Shown here: positions 42,228 to 51,519 of the stretch, in pieces
Position numbering within the stretch: position 1 is the stretch's first letter
Layout: each line of letters starts with the position of its first letter
Source of the DNA: Hyphococcus lacteus
GTDB lineage: Bacteria; Pseudomonadota; Alphaproteobacteria; Caulobacterales; Parvularculaceae
Direction of reading: 5' to 3'
DNA length: 64,000 nucleotides
Assembly (NCBI RefSeq): GCF_041058985.1
Contig: NZ_JBEHZE010000001.1
Location: forward strand, 1,984,001-2,048,000
The notes under the pieces: generated by a model
Told to the model about the DNA's origin: nothing
Database searches by the model: none
Seen by the model: only the letters and a program-made list of their open reading frames with translations
Translations under genes and position numbers: made by a program

Positions 42228-42737
42228 ATGGTGTTGCGGCTCTTCGCGTGTTTCATAGCGGGTATGGTCATAACCGCCATGCCCGCTGCGGCTAATCCTG
42301 GCGGTGCGCCATGGGGCGCATCAGATCCACAATCTATCCAGAATTGCCATTCGTGCCATTTTGACGGCAAGCCGCAAATGAATTCTATGGCGATTTCACT
42401 TGATGGGTTACCTGATAGAATTGATCCTGGTGCGACCTATACGCTAAATTTGCGTTTTGCTAAGCCTGCCGGCACGGTTGCGGGGTTTTTGGCTTCCGCT
42501 TCAGCCGGTAGATTTTCGGCAACGGACGAAGCGCTAGAGGTCAATAGCGGTCAGATTAGATCGACAGAACCAAAAGCCGGAACGGTGCCCAGACACGTAA
42601 AATGGCAATTTGAGTGGAAAGCGCCAGACAACATGGGTGAAGTGATCATTATGATTGCTGTTAACGCTGCAAATGACGATCAATCAAGCTTTGGCGATGA
42701 AATTCACTTTCGTACATTTACCGCAAAATCAGATTGA
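42228..42737 (+). CDS. Secreted CxxCH protein with C-terminal beta domain
   Basis: A 169-residue protein with a signal peptide (about 1-22) and a haem-binding-like CHSCH at residues 40-44. A beta-rich domain (YTLNLRFAKPAGTVAGF ... GEVIIMIAVNAAN) follows, resembling the choice-of-anchor/Reeler-like domain found next to CxxCH motifs in other secreted proteins. It is cotranscribed with the Vgb-like propeller. If the single motif binds haem c, the pair could be a small periplasmic redox module; no axial Met ligand can be assigned with confidence. Confidence 0.7.
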   Translation: MVLRLFACFIAGMVITAMPAAANPGGAPWGASDPQSIQNCHSCHFDGKPQMNSMAISLDGLPDRIDPGATYTLNLRFAKPAGTVAGFLASASAGRFSATDEALEVNSGQIRSTEPKAGTVPRHVKWQFEWKAPDNMGEVIIMIAVNAANDDQSSFGDEIHFRTFTAKSD

Positions 42738-42739
42738 AA

Positions 42740-43474
42740 TTACTGCCAGCGTTTCGATAGCTTCTGATCAATTTCATTAGCAGCAACTTTCTCCGCACCC
42801 TGATAGCCAGTGATGTGATCTGCTACAAACGGATTGTTTTGTCGTTCGCGATTAAAACTTGATACGTCGCCATGACCGGGGACAAATTGCAAATCGCCTA
42901 GGGGCCATAGTTTTTGCGTGATTGAGTTGATCAATGTCTGATGATCGCCGCGCGGGAAATCTGTCCGGCCAATAGATCCTTGAAACAGAACGTCACCAAC
43001 AAAAGCGATATTCGCACCTTTATGATAGATCACCACATGACCAGGTGTGTGACCCGGCGTATAGACCACATTAAATTCGATGCCGTCGAGATTCAGCGTG
43101 TCGCCGTCATTTAGCCATTTATCCGGCGCGCAATTTTCACCCATGCCTGGGTGGCCATACTTTGCCCAATGGTCAGCAATTTCGTCGAGCCAGAAAGTGT
43201 CTTCTTTGTGCGGACCAATAATCTGTGCACCGGTCGTTCGTTTGATGGCTTCTGCGCCGCCCGCGTGATCGAGGTGCCCATGGGTTAGCCAAATCTGTTC
43301 GATTGTCGCGTCAAATGCCTTCGCGGCTTCCAGAATTTTTTCCGGCTCTCCACCAGGATCAACCACAGCCGCCTTACCAGAGGCGGCACGAATGATCGAA
43401 CAGTTCTGTTGGAACGGTGTCACGGGGACGAGGCGGACCTGAAAGGGCGGGTTTTGTGTCTGATCTTTATTCAT
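42740..43474 (-). CDS. Metallo-beta-lactamase-fold hydrolase (glyoxalase II-like)
   Basis: A 244-residue MBL-fold hydrolase with the metal motif THGHLDHAGG (His65, His67, Asp69, His70), a second-sphere YTPGHTPGHVVIYH and a C-terminal FVPGHGD. It probably hydrolyses a thioester such as S-lactoylglutathione, or a related substrate. It is convergent with the CxxCH gene and 32 bases after a small membrane protein gene, which in turn follows the hemerythrin; the three may form a unit. Confidence 0.85.
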   Translation of the reverse strand: MNKDQTQNPPFQVRLVPVTPFQQNCSIIRAASGKAAVVDPGGEPEKILEAAKAFDATIEQIWLTHGHLDHAGGAEAIKRTTGAQIIGPHKEDTFWLDEIADHWAKYGHPGMGENCAPDKWLNDGDTLNLDGIEFNVVYTPGHTPGHVVIYHKGANIAFVGDVLFQGSIGRTDFPRGDHQTLINSITQKLWPLGDLQFVPGHGDVSSFNRERQNNPFVADHITGYQGAEKVAANEIDQKLSKRWQ

Positions 43475-43506
43475 GCCCGTTTCATAGCCGCTGGGTGTGG
43501 TTATGG

Positions 43507-43770
43507 CTAGCGTTCACTTGGTCGCTGGTCACGAAGCAAATAGCGGTAAATACCGATCAGATTGATCACCGTTAAAACAACATTTTGAAGCAGAAGACCG
43601 TTTTCATTTTCGGCAAATGAGAAAGCAACCCATAGAACAGAGGAAACCGTGAAAACGATAAACGCAATGCCCGTGACACGGGTGCTGATATGTGCGGCGA
43701 CTAGGGTGGCGGCGGCGATCCCGGTGAAGGTCGCCGCCCATTGAATTAAATCTACGGGTGTTTGGGGCAT
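43507..43770 (-). CDS. Small integral membrane protein of unknown function
   Basis: An 87-residue protein with three hydrophobic stretches: roughly 10-27 (ATFTGIAAATLVAAHIS), 30-51 (TGIAFIVFTVSSVLWVAF) and 58-78 (LLLQNVVLTVINLIGIYRYL). The last resembles the LQxxLxxxNxxGxYR ending seen in small PnuC-like or uncharacterised membrane proteins. It lies nine bases after the hemerythrin gene and 32 before the MBL hydrolase. No function can be given. Confidence 0.7.
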   Translation of the reverse strand: MPQTPVDLIQWAATFTGIAAATLVAAHISTRVTGIAFIVFTVSSVLWVAFSFAENENGLLLQNVVLTVINLIGIYRYLLRDQRPSER

Positions 43771-43779
43771 TTTCGAAGG

Positions 43780-44259
43780 CTAGGCCGCTTCAAACTCTTT
43801 TTCGTCCATGGGCATGATTGCGGCTAGCACCACCTTTTTGCGTGCGTCGAAACGCTCGCCCATTAGATCTGCGGTTTCTTTTGATAACAGCTTTTTCGCC
43901 GTGGGGAAGAAGTCGTCTTCTTCCTCATCCATGTGGTGTTCGATAATCTCGGAAAGCGCACCGAACTTTACGCCCCATTCTTCTGAGGTCACGGGGAAAG
44001 TATCGAGTTCCTCCAAAAGTCCGTTGGCGACATGATGCTCGTTCAAGGCCTCGTACGAATCTTTGCTCATCTTGGTGACATCGCGAAGGAAGTTATAGAA
44101 AACGGCCTCTTCGACTTTATGATGTGCCCACATGTCATTTTTAAATGTGGTGAATAGTTCAAGCCGTGTTTTTTCTGCGCGCGCGGTCGTATCCTTTAGT
44201 TTGGACATTACCTCGCGCGCTTCGTCATGATCCTTCTTGATACGATCAAAGATATTCAT
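43780..44259 (-). CDS. Hemerythrin HHE-domain protein
   Basis: A 159-residue four-helix bundle with the di-iron ligand pattern: His11 (KKDHDEAR), HHKVEEAVFY near 46-55, HHVANGLLEEL near 75, and HHMDEEEDDFFP near 108. Such proteins bind or sense oxygen or nitric oxide, or store iron. ATG at 44259. It is upstream of, and probably cotranscribed with, a small membrane protein and an MBL hydrolase. Confidence 0.88.
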   Translation of the reverse strand: MNIFDRIKKDHDEAREVMSKLKDTTARAEKTRLELFTTFKNDMWAHHKVEEAVFYNFLRDVTKMSKDSYEALNEHHVANGLLEELDTFPVTSEEWGVKFGALSEIIEHHMDEEEDDFFPTAKKLLSKETADLMGERFDARKKVVLAAIMPMDEKEFEAA

Positions 44260-44318
44260 GCTCTTCCTCCATATTTCGGAAAGAGAACACGGTCGCCATG
44301 AAAAGAGTTCCGGCAGGT

Positions 44319-45491
44319 TTAGGCCGCTTTATTTAAGCCCTCAACGAAACGCCGGAAGATGTAAAAGCTGTCTTCTGGGCCGGGTGATGCTTCGGGGTGA
44401 TGTTGAACCGACATAGCCGGCGCATCTTTTAGGCGGATGCCAGAATTGGAGCCGTCAAAAAGCGAAACGTGGGTTTCTTCGACATTGTCCGGCAAGTTTT
44501 CGCCATCTACGGTAAAGCCGTGGTTCATAGAAACGATTTCCACTTTGCCGGTAGAAAGGTCTTTAACCGGATGGTTTGCGCCGTGATGCCCTTGGGCCAT
44601 TTTTTTAGTTTTCGCTCCGGCGGCAAGTGCCAGCATTTGATGCCCAAGACAAATCCCCAATGTGGGAACTTTATTCGCAATCAGTTGCTTTATAACGCCT
44701 ACGGAATATTCTCCCGTAGCGGCGGGGTCGCCGGGGCCGTTTGATAGGACGACGCCGTCGGGGTTTTTGTCCATGATGTCTTCGTATGACGCTTGAGCAG
44801 AGACGACTGTTACCTGACACCCTTCACTCGCGAGGCGGCGCAGGATGTTGCGCTTTACGCCGTAATCAATCACTACGATATGCGGGCCGGAACCATTCTG
44901 ATTGCCATAACCGACATTCCACGCCCAACCGGTTTCCGCATGCTGATAGCTTTGTAAAGTGGTGACGTCCTTTGCGAGGTCACGCCCCTCCAGGCCTTCC
45001 CACTCCGCGGCGCGTTTCACCATCGCTTCGATGTTGAACTGTCCAGCCGGGCTATGGGCAATGACGGCGTGTGGCATGCCTTTTTCACGAATGAGGGCCG
45101 TTAGGGCGCGGGTATCAACACCAGCAATACCGATGATGCCGCGACGGCGCATCCAGACCGAAAGATCGAGCTGTGCGCGATAGTTTGACGGGTTGGTGAT
45201 GGGTGCGCGCAAAATGGCCCCGCGAGAAGCCGTAGAAGCGGCGGGAGAGGCATTCTCCACATCCTCGCCATTCACACCCACATTGCCGATATGTGGGAAG
45301 GTAAAGGTGACCAGTTGGCCTGCGTAAGATGGGTCCGTGAGGATTTCCTCATAGCCCGACATGGCAGTATTGAAGCAAACTTCGCCCACTGCTTCGCCGG
45401 TTGCGCCGAGCCCTTGTCCGTAAATCGTTGTTCCATCAGCTAAAACCAGTACGGCGGTTGGTTTTTCGGCAGGTGCTTGACTAATCTTCAT
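44319..45491 (-). CDS. carA: Carbamoyl-phosphate synthase small subunit
   Basis: A 390-residue glutamine amidotransferase subunit that supplies ammonia to CarB. The N-terminal CarA domain is followed by a class I GATase with the nucleophile Cys281 in GICLGHQM, and the His365/Glu367 of HHPEAS. Divergent from yqeY across a 225-base gap, a conserved alphaproteobacterial arrangement; carB is separate. Confidence 0.96.
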   Translation of the reverse strand: MKISQAPAEKPTAVLVLADGTTIYGQGLGATGEAVGEVCFNTAMSGYEEILTDPSYAGQLVTFTFPHIGNVGVNGEDVENASPAASTASRGAILRAPITNPSNYRAQLDLSVWMRRRGIIGIAGVDTRALTALIREKGMPHAVIAHSPAGQFNIEAMVKRAAEWEGLEGRDLAKDVTTLQSYQHAETGWAWNVGYGNQNGSGPHIVVIDYGVKRNILRRLASEGCQVTVVSAQASYEDIMDKNPDGVVLSNGPGDPAATGEYSVGVIKQLIANKVPTLGICLGHQMLALAAGAKTKKMAQGHHGANHPVKDLSTGKVEIVSMNHGFTVDGENLPDNVEETHVSLFDGSNSGIRLKDAPAMSVQHHPEASPGPEDSFYIFRRFVEGLNKAA

Positions 45492-45716
45492 TGATGCATA
45501 TCTCTTCCCGGCTTTATTGCTTCATTCGCCAGCGCGCAGGAGCGGACGAAATTGGTTCACGCGGGCGCGTAAATTGGCCGGAAGCTAAGCGAAGGGCCGA
45601 GATGGGTCAACAACGGATAAGAACGAATTTATCCTTAGATAACAACCACCTAAACATTAAAGAGCGCGAGCGGCGCATTTCTTGAATTAAGATGCATGCA
45701 AGCGACGGAGAATCAA

Positions 45717-46175
45717 ATGCTCAGAGAGCAAATCGACACGGGTCTAAAAGCGGCAATGAAAGCCAAAGATTCGAAGCTGCGCGTAACAACACTGCGGCTC
45801 ATCAATGCTGCGATCAAGGATCGGGATATCGCCGCACGCGGTGAAGACCGCTGTGAAGGCGCGACAGAAGAGGAAATTCTGGCGATTCTGACCAAAATGG
45901 TCAAACAGCGCGAAGAAAGCGCAAACGCTTTTGAAAAGGGCGGGCGGCCAGAATTAGCCGAGCAGGAACGCGCAGAGATCGAAGTGATTCGTGAGTTTCT
46001 GCCGCGTCAGCTATCTGCGGGCGAAATCGAAAATGCCGTGAGCGAAGTCATTAAGGAATATGATGCCTCGGGTCTCAAAGACATGGGCAAGTGCATGGGT
46101 GCGCTTAAGGATCGTTATAATGGCTCGATGGATTTCGGCAAAGCCGGTAAGCTCATGAAAGAGAATCTGTCGTAA
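45717..46175 (+). CDS. yqeY: GatB/YqeY domain-containing protein
   Basis: A 152-residue protein resembling the tail domain of GatB: MLREQIDTGLKAAMKAKDS at the start, TLRLINAAIKDRDIAARGE, and a C-terminal GKCMGALKDRYNGSMDFGKAGKL. Its role is likely tRNA-related but undefined. ATG 45717 is chosen with GGAGA six bases upstream and the canonical N-terminus; an upstream ATG at 45696 lacks a site. In related genomes it usually precedes dnaG-rpoD; here two genes intervene. Confidence 0.9.
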   Translation: MLREQIDTGLKAAMKAKDSKLRVTTLRLINAAIKDRDIAARGEDRCEGATEEEILAILTKMVKQREESANAFEKGGRPELAEQERAEIEVIREFLPRQLSAGEIENAVSEVIKEYDASGLKDMGKCMGALKDRYNGSMDFGKAGKLMKENLS

Positions 46176-46183
46176 GATATCTT

Positions 46184-46216
46184 TATGGCGCTGTCGTTTG
46201 CGACAGCGCCATATTT
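46184..46216 (+). terminator. Strong hairpin after yqeY
   Basis: A perfect 13-base stem (46184-46196 with 46201-46213) with a TTTG loop lies nine bases after the yqeY stop, followed by a short T-run. It is probably the yqeY terminator. Confidence 0.75.
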
Positions 46217-46284
46217 GACCATTCAGCAAAAATCCACCTCTATATTTAAGCTGCCTCTCAGGCGGCTTATTAGTGGTGAATATT

Positions 46285-47466
46285 ATGGCTGCCTCCGACC
46301 CTGTAACTGGCGCATTCGCGACCAAAGATGGCCGTCGTTATGACCTCGACTGGTTGCGGGCCATCGCCTTTGGGCTTTTGATTTTCTATCATATCGGAAT
46401 GTTTTACGTGACTTGGGATTGGCACGTAAAAAGCGTTTATGCGAGCGCGGCAGCCGAACCATTCATGCGTATCGTCAATCCTTGGCGACTGGCGCTTTTG
46501 TTTTATATCTCCGGTGTTGCCGTTCGGTTTGCTACAGATAAAATTCAATCCGGCTCCCAATTTGCCGTATCGCGATTGTTACGGCTCGGCCTGCCTATAC
46601 TTGCTGGCGTGATTGTTCTCGTGGCACCTCAAACCTATTTCGAGCTGCGCCAAGATCGAATAATAGAGCCGGGTTATTTTCCGTTTTATTTGAACTATCT
46701 AAGGCTTGATCAGATATACCCGATCATCACACCGACATGGAATCATCTGTGGTATGTCGTATATTTATTAGTGTACATATTATTGATTGTACCGTTTCTG
46801 CCATGGTTGCGAAATCTAGCAGAAGGGCGAGCGGTACAAACGTTAGATTGGATCGCTGGTGGTCCTGTTCGGTTGCTTCTTTTGGTGCCGATCCCTTTCA
46901 TTATCTACGAGTTGTGGCTGTCGCCACAATTTCCGACAACCCATAATTTAGTATTTGATTGGGCTAATCACGCTCATCGGTTTTCTATTTTCATGCTCGG
47001 TTATTTTACGGCTAAGCATTTGCGATATTGGAATAGCGTAGGTCGCGCCTTGCCTTTAGCGACCGGCATTGTCGTTAGTGTTTTAGCGCTGCGGATGGTT
47101 GAAACATTTCAAATTGTCTCGGCCGATAAAATTGCCCCCGTTGTGGGCGGTATAATCGACGTTTTATATGCGTGGTCGTTTATTGTTTTGTTGATGGCCT
47201 TGGCGCAGCGATATCTGAATCGCGCATCGGCGGCGGCGCGATATGTAACCGGCGCGGTGTTCTGTTTTTACATCCTGCACCAGACGATCATCATTGTTGT
47301 CGGTTATTACCTAACGCAGATGAAGATAGGTGCAGGAGGTGAGTTTCTTGTCCTGACTTGCTCGACAATTTTGGGATGTATCGCCGGATATGAGGTCGTG
47401 CGGCGGGTACCCTTTTTGCGGATTATGCTCGGTATAAAGACGAATAATGAAAGATCTAAAGCTTGA
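46285..47466 (+). CDS. Acyltransferase 3 / OpgC-like membrane protein
   Basis: A 393-residue polytopic protein with about ten transmembrane segments. The family start motif YDLDWLRAIAFGLLIFYHIGMF carries the conserved His. Such proteins transfer acyl or succinyl groups to glycans or lipids across the inner membrane. ATG 46285 has GGTGA upstream; the frame also allows GTG at 46273. It sits between yqeY and the convergent typA, where most relatives have no gene, so it may be an insertion into a conserved block. Confidence 0.83.
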   Translation: MAASDPVTGAFATKDGRRYDLDWLRAIAFGLLIFYHIGMFYVTWDWHVKSVYASAAAEPFMRIVNPWRLALLFYISGVAVRFATDKIQSGSQFAVSRLLRLGLPILAGVIVLVAPQTYFELRQDRIIEPGYFPFYLNYLRLDQIYPIITPTWNHLWYVVYLLVYILLIVPFLPWLRNLAEGRAVQTLDWIAGGPVRLLLLVPIPFIIYELWLSPQFPTTHNLVFDWANHAHRFSIFMLGYFTAKHLRYWNSVGRALPLATGIVVSVLALRMVETFQIVSADKIAPVVGGIIDVLYAWSFIVLLMALAQRYLNRASAAARYVTGAVFCFYILHQTIIIVVGYYLTQMKIGAGGEFLVLTCSTILGCIAGYEVVRRVPFLRIMLGIKTNNERSKA

Positions 47467-47513
47467 GTGTTACTTCAAAAGTGCTTTTGCGTTAGTCACT
47501 GCTTGTGAAATGA

Positions 47514-47541
47514 AAACGGCACCCGATGGGTGCCGTTTCGT
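47514..47541. terminator. Hairpin terminator between acyltransferase and typA
   Basis: A perfect 11-base stem (47514-47524 with 47528-47538) with a three-base loop lies between two convergent genes. Short A- and T-runs flank it, so it can act in both directions. Confidence 0.85.
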
Positions 47542-47547
47542 GAGCCC

Positions 47548-49398
47548 TTAAGCCATGTCTTTCGCACGTTTTTTTCGTAGATGCGGCTTCAGCGCAATTT
47601 TCCGAAGGCGAATAGATTTTGGCGTGACCTCGACGAGCTCGTCATCATCGATATAGGCAATCGCTTGTTCGAGCGACATGCGTTTGGGCGGGGTTAGTTT
47701 AACCGCATCATCCTTACCGGCGGCACGGATATTGGTCAGCTGTTTTGCTTTTAGCGGGTTCACATCAAGATCATTTGGCTTGGCGTTTTCACCAACGATC
47801 ATACCTTCATAAATTTGCTCACCGGGCTGAATAAACATCACGCCGCGTTCTTCGAGGTTCCAAATCGCATAAGGAACGGCTGTGCCGTCGCCATTGGAAA
47901 TAAGAACGCCATTGCGACGCCCTTCGATCGCGCCTTTATAGGGGGCATGTTCAAGATAAGACCGGTTCATGACGCCGGTGCCGCGCGTATCCGTCAGGAA
48001 TTCGCCGTGATAACCAATCAGCGCGCGCGAAGGTACATGCATAATCAAGCGCGTTTTACCGGCACCTGCGGGTTTCATCTCGACAAGGTCGGCTTTTTTC
48101 TGAGACAATTTTTCAATGACGACACCCGAATAGTCATCATCCACATCAATGACGACTTCTTCGATAGGTTCAAGCGCCTGACCATTTTCATCAAGCTGCG
48201 TCACTACACGTGGTCGCGATACGGCAAGCTCAAATCCTTCGCGGCGCATGTTTTCGATCAAAACGCCGAGCTGTAGCTCGCCGCGACCGGCCACTTCAAA
48301 AGCATCCTTTGCTTCAGTCTCAGAAATAGAAATGGCAACATCGCCTTCGGCCTGACGCATCAGACGTTCGCGGATAACGCGTGATTGTACTTTGTCGCCT
48401 TCGCGGCCAGCGAGAGGTGAGTCATTGGGGGCAAGTGTGATGGAAAGCGTTGGGGGGTCAATCGGCTGTGCCGGCAATGGTTCCGTTGCAGTGACATCGC
48501 AAAGCGTATCTGACACTGATGCTTTTGAGAAACCGGCAATGGCGATGATGTCACCGGGCGTGGCTTCGTCAACAGGTTGTCGTTTCAGACCACGGAATGC
48601 CAGAACTTTGCTGACCCGTGCTTGCTCAATCAAATCGCCGTTACGCGATAGTGCTTTCATGGTAATGCCGGGCTTCGCTTTGCCGGAAATAATTCGGCCC
48701 GTTAGAATCCTTCCGAGAAATGGATCCGCTTCGAGCGTGGTTGCCAACATGCGAAACGGCTCTTCATGGGCACCGTCATCAACCGTCGGTGCAGGGATGC
48801 GATCAAGGATCGTTTCAAAAAGCGGGATCAGGTTTTCACGTGGACCTTCGAGCGAATGGTCAGCCCAGCCATCACGGCCCGCCGCGTAAACAACAGGGAA
48901 ATCGAGTTGCTCGTCATTGGCACCAAGAGCGGCGAACAAATCAAAAGCTGCATCAAGGGCGGTATCGGGATCTGCACTTGGGCGATCAACCTTGTTGAGG
49001 ACCACAATTGGCTTCATGCCGAGAGCGAGCGCTTTTGAAAGAACGAACTTGGTCTGGGGCATCGGCCCTTCGGTAGCGTCGATAAGAAGAAGGCAGCCAT
49101 CAACCATAGAAAGGATGCGCTCGACTTCGCCACCGAAATCAGCGTGGCCCGGCGTATCGATAATATTGAGACGGACAGGCTCGTCGCCGCCTTCCCAAAG
49201 CACGCTTGTGCATTTTGCGAGAATGGTAATCCCGCGCTCTCGTTCGATGTCATTTGAGTCCATCGCCCGTTCAGCCATTTCGGAATTCTCGCGAACGGCA
49301 CCCGACTGGCGGAGCATTTCATCGACAAGGGTGGTCTTACCATGATCGACATGTGCGATGATGGCGAGATTGCGGAGGGGAATATTGCGTTGCGTCAT
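47548..49398 (-). CDS. typA: Ribosome-associated GTPase TypA/BipA
   Basis: A 616-residue translational GTPase involved in ribosome assembly and stress adaptation. G1 is AHVDHGKTT (15-23), G3 DTPGHADFGGEVER and G4 NKVDRP, followed by EF-G-like domains and a C-terminal BipA domain with SRALIGYHGEFLTDTRGTG. Length is standard (about 605-615). Encoded on the minus strand between the acyltransferase and dnaG. Confidence 0.96.
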   Translation of the reverse strand: MTQRNIPLRNLAIIAHVDHGKTTLVDEMLRQSGAVRENSEMAERAMDSNDIERERGITILAKCTSVLWEGGDEPVRLNIIDTPGHADFGGEVERILSMVDGCLLLIDATEGPMPQTKFVLSKALALGMKPIVVLNKVDRPSADPDTALDAAFDLFAALGANDEQLDFPVVYAAGRDGWADHSLEGPRENLIPLFETILDRIPAPTVDDGAHEEPFRMLATTLEADPFLGRILTGRIISGKAKPGITMKALSRNGDLIEQARVSKVLAFRGLKRQPVDEATPGDIIAIAGFSKASVSDTLCDVTATEPLPAQPIDPPTLSITLAPNDSPLAGREGDKVQSRVIRERLMRQAEGDVAISISETEAKDAFEVAGRGELQLGVLIENMRREGFELAVSRPRVVTQLDENGQALEPIEEVVIDVDDDYSGVVIEKLSQKKADLVEMKPAGAGKTRLIMHVPSRALIGYHGEFLTDTRGTGVMNRSYLEHAPYKGAIEGRRNGVLISNGDGTAVPYAIWNLEERGVMFIQPGEQIYEGMIVGENAKPNDLDVNPLKAKQLTNIRAAGKDDAVKLTPPKRMSLEQAIAYIDDDELVEVTPKSIRLRKIALKPHLRKKRAKDMA

Positions 49399-49556
49399 AG
49401 GGCGGGACGTGCGCGTTTTCTAGGAAATTAGCAAGCCCTACTAGGGAGATTTGGCGTAGAAAAGAGGGGTGAAGGCATGCTATGCGCCGCGTTCGGTTGC
49501 GCCTATACATCATAGAGTGCTTCGTTTTCGCTAGCGCCAAACCCGATTGAGCCATC

Positions 49557-51506
49557 ATGGTCCGTTTCACGCCTGATTTTTTGGATGAGCTGAAAGCCCG
49601 TTTACGGCCTTCGGATGTCATCGGGCGATATGTAAAGCTTAAGAAGCAAGGCAATGAATGGGCAGGGCTTTCGCCCTTTAGCCAAGAAAAATCCCCAAGT
49701 TTCTTCGTCAATGACCAAAAGGGTTTTTACCATTGTTTCTCCAGCGGGAAGCATGGCGATGTCATTTCCTTTCTTCAGGAAACCCAGCGCCTGTCGTTTT
49801 ATGAGGCGGTGGAGCAATTGGCTGAGGAGGCCGGCCTACCACTGCCGGTTGAGACGCCAGTTGAGGCTGCGCGTGCGGAAAAGGCCAAGGGCCTCGCTGA
49901 GGCCTGCGGGGCGGCGGCGAAGTTCTATGCCAGTATGTTGCATCGTTCTGATGGACGGGGGGCGATGGAATATTTGCGGGGCCGGGGCGTCACCGACGAA
50001 CAGATTAATCAGTTCCAAATTGGGTACGGCCCATCCGGGCGGAACGCCGTCAAAGACTATTTAATCAATCAAGGTTTCACCGATGAAATCTTGATCGAGG
50101 CGGGGCTTGTTATAAAGCCGGACGATGGATCGGCTAGTTTTGACCGGTTTCGGAACCGCATCATGTTCCCGATCTTTGGCGCGCGCGATCGGGTGATTGC
50201 TTTTGGTGGTCGGGCGCTAGATCCGAATGCGCGGGCGAAATATCTAAACTCACCGGAGACACCCTTATTTCATAAAGGCTCGGTGCTTTATAATTTTACG
50301 TCGGCACGTATGGCTGCTGCTGAAGATAAAGCGCCGCTTATGGTCTGCGAAGGCTATATGGATGTGATTGCGCTGTGGGGAGCAGGCATCAAACGTGCGG
50401 TGGCTCCTTTGGGTACGGCGCTTACGGAAGATCAATTAGCGCTGTTGTGGCGGGCCTCTGACGAGCCGGTTCTTTGTTTCGATGGTGATAAAGCTGGTAT
50501 TGGGGCGGCCTATCGTTCGGTTGATCGGGCAATGCCATTGCTAAAGCCGGGTAAGTCCCTCAGCTTTGCGTTTTTGCCCCATGGTCAGGACCCTGACGAC
50601 CTGCTTCGGTCAGAGGGCGTGAGCGCCATGAACGATGTGTTGGAGACTTCACGGCCGTTGGTGGATGTGCTCTGGGAGCGCGAGATCACCACCCGGTCGC
50701 TGGAAACGCCAGAACGCCGCGCAGCGCTTCGGTCGCATTTGCGCGATTTGGTCAAGGCCATCACCGACAAAGACGTGCGGAACGCCTATGGCGAGGAACT
50801 GAGCCAACGTCTTTCGGCGCAATTCAAGCCGCCACCTCGTGAGCGCTATGATCATGGCGAGCGGAAACAATGGAAGCCGAACCCCCAAGCGAAACGAGGC
50901 GGAAAACCGGGGCAGGGCTTCCGTTTTGCGGCTGAGCCACGGCCAACACCGGGTCTGAAAGGGCCATCCCAATGGGTGCGTGAAGCGACATTGTTATTGG
51001 CCGCAATTAACCACCCCGCGATCGTTGAGCGGCACGAGAATGCGTTTTTTGGGCTCGATCTTGTGGATTCTGACCTGAAACTGCTGTTGGCAGAGGTTTT
51101 AACAGCGATTTCCATTGATCCAGCACTTGACAGCGGTGGGTTGAAAAGCCATCTCAGCCAGACCGGCGCGGCAAGAAGCTTGGAGCGGATCCTTAATGAT
51201 TCCCAGCTCTCGAAACATAAATTCTTGCGCCCCGACACAGAGATTGACGAGGTAGAACAGGGGTTCATGAACGCCCTGGCGCATCACCTGTTTGAATCGA
51301 CCCACAAACAGGAGGTCGCCCGCTCGGCGTCTCAGATATTCACAGACGGCGATGATGCATGGAAAGCGGCAACGGCCGCGCGCGAGGAATTGATCAATTC
51401 GAGTAAGGGGGCCGGAGACGATAGCACAGACGGGGGATCGTCTGGTGGTCTGGTGGATGCACTCGAACGCATGAAACAAACCGTAGAGAAAAAATTCGGT
51501 CGGTAA
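49557..51506 (+). CDS. dnaG: DNA primase DnaG with degenerate zinc-binding site
   Basis: A 649-residue primase making RNA primers for replication. The N-terminal zinc-binding domain is recognisable, but of the four positions that are Cys, His, Cys, Cys in E. coli, this protein has Ser39, Ser42, Cys60 and Ser63 (LSPFSQEKSPSF, YHCFSSGKHGD), so a canonical zinc site cannot form. The toprim centre is intact: VCEGYMDVIAL and CFDGDKAG. A C-terminal helicase-interacting domain is present. Similar zinc-ligand loss occurs, as recalled, in other alphaproteobacterial primases. It lies 13 bases before rpoD. Confidence 0.95.
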   Translation: MVRFTPDFLDELKARLRPSDVIGRYVKLKKQGNEWAGLSPFSQEKSPSFFVNDQKGFYHCFSSGKHGDVISFLQETQRLSFYEAVEQLAEEAGLPLPVETPVEAARAEKAKGLAEACGAAAKFYASMLHRSDGRGAMEYLRGRGVTDEQINQFQIGYGPSGRNAVKDYLINQGFTDEILIEAGLVIKPDDGSASFDRFRNRIMFPIFGARDRVIAFGGRALDPNARAKYLNSPETPLFHKGSVLYNFTSARMAAAEDKAPLMVCEGYMDVIALWGAGIKRAVAPLGTALTEDQLALLWRASDEPVLCFDGDKAGIGAAYRSVDRAMPLLKPGKSLSFAFLPHGQDPDDLLRSEGVSAMNDVLETSRPLVDVLWEREITTRSLETPERRAALRSHLRDLVKAITDKDVRNAYGEELSQRLSAQFKPPPRERYDHGERKQWKPNPQAKRGGKPGQGFRFAAEPRPTPGLKGPSQWVREATLLLAAINHPAIVERHENAFFGLDLVDSDLKLLLAEVLTAISIDPALDSGGLKSHLSQTGAARSLERILNDSQLSKHKFLRPDTEIDEVEQGFMNALAHHLFESTHKQEVARSASQIFTDGDDAWKAATAAREELINSSKGAGDDSTDGGSSGGLVDALERMKQTVEKKFGR

Positions 51507-51519
51507 GGAATTTGGCGAA

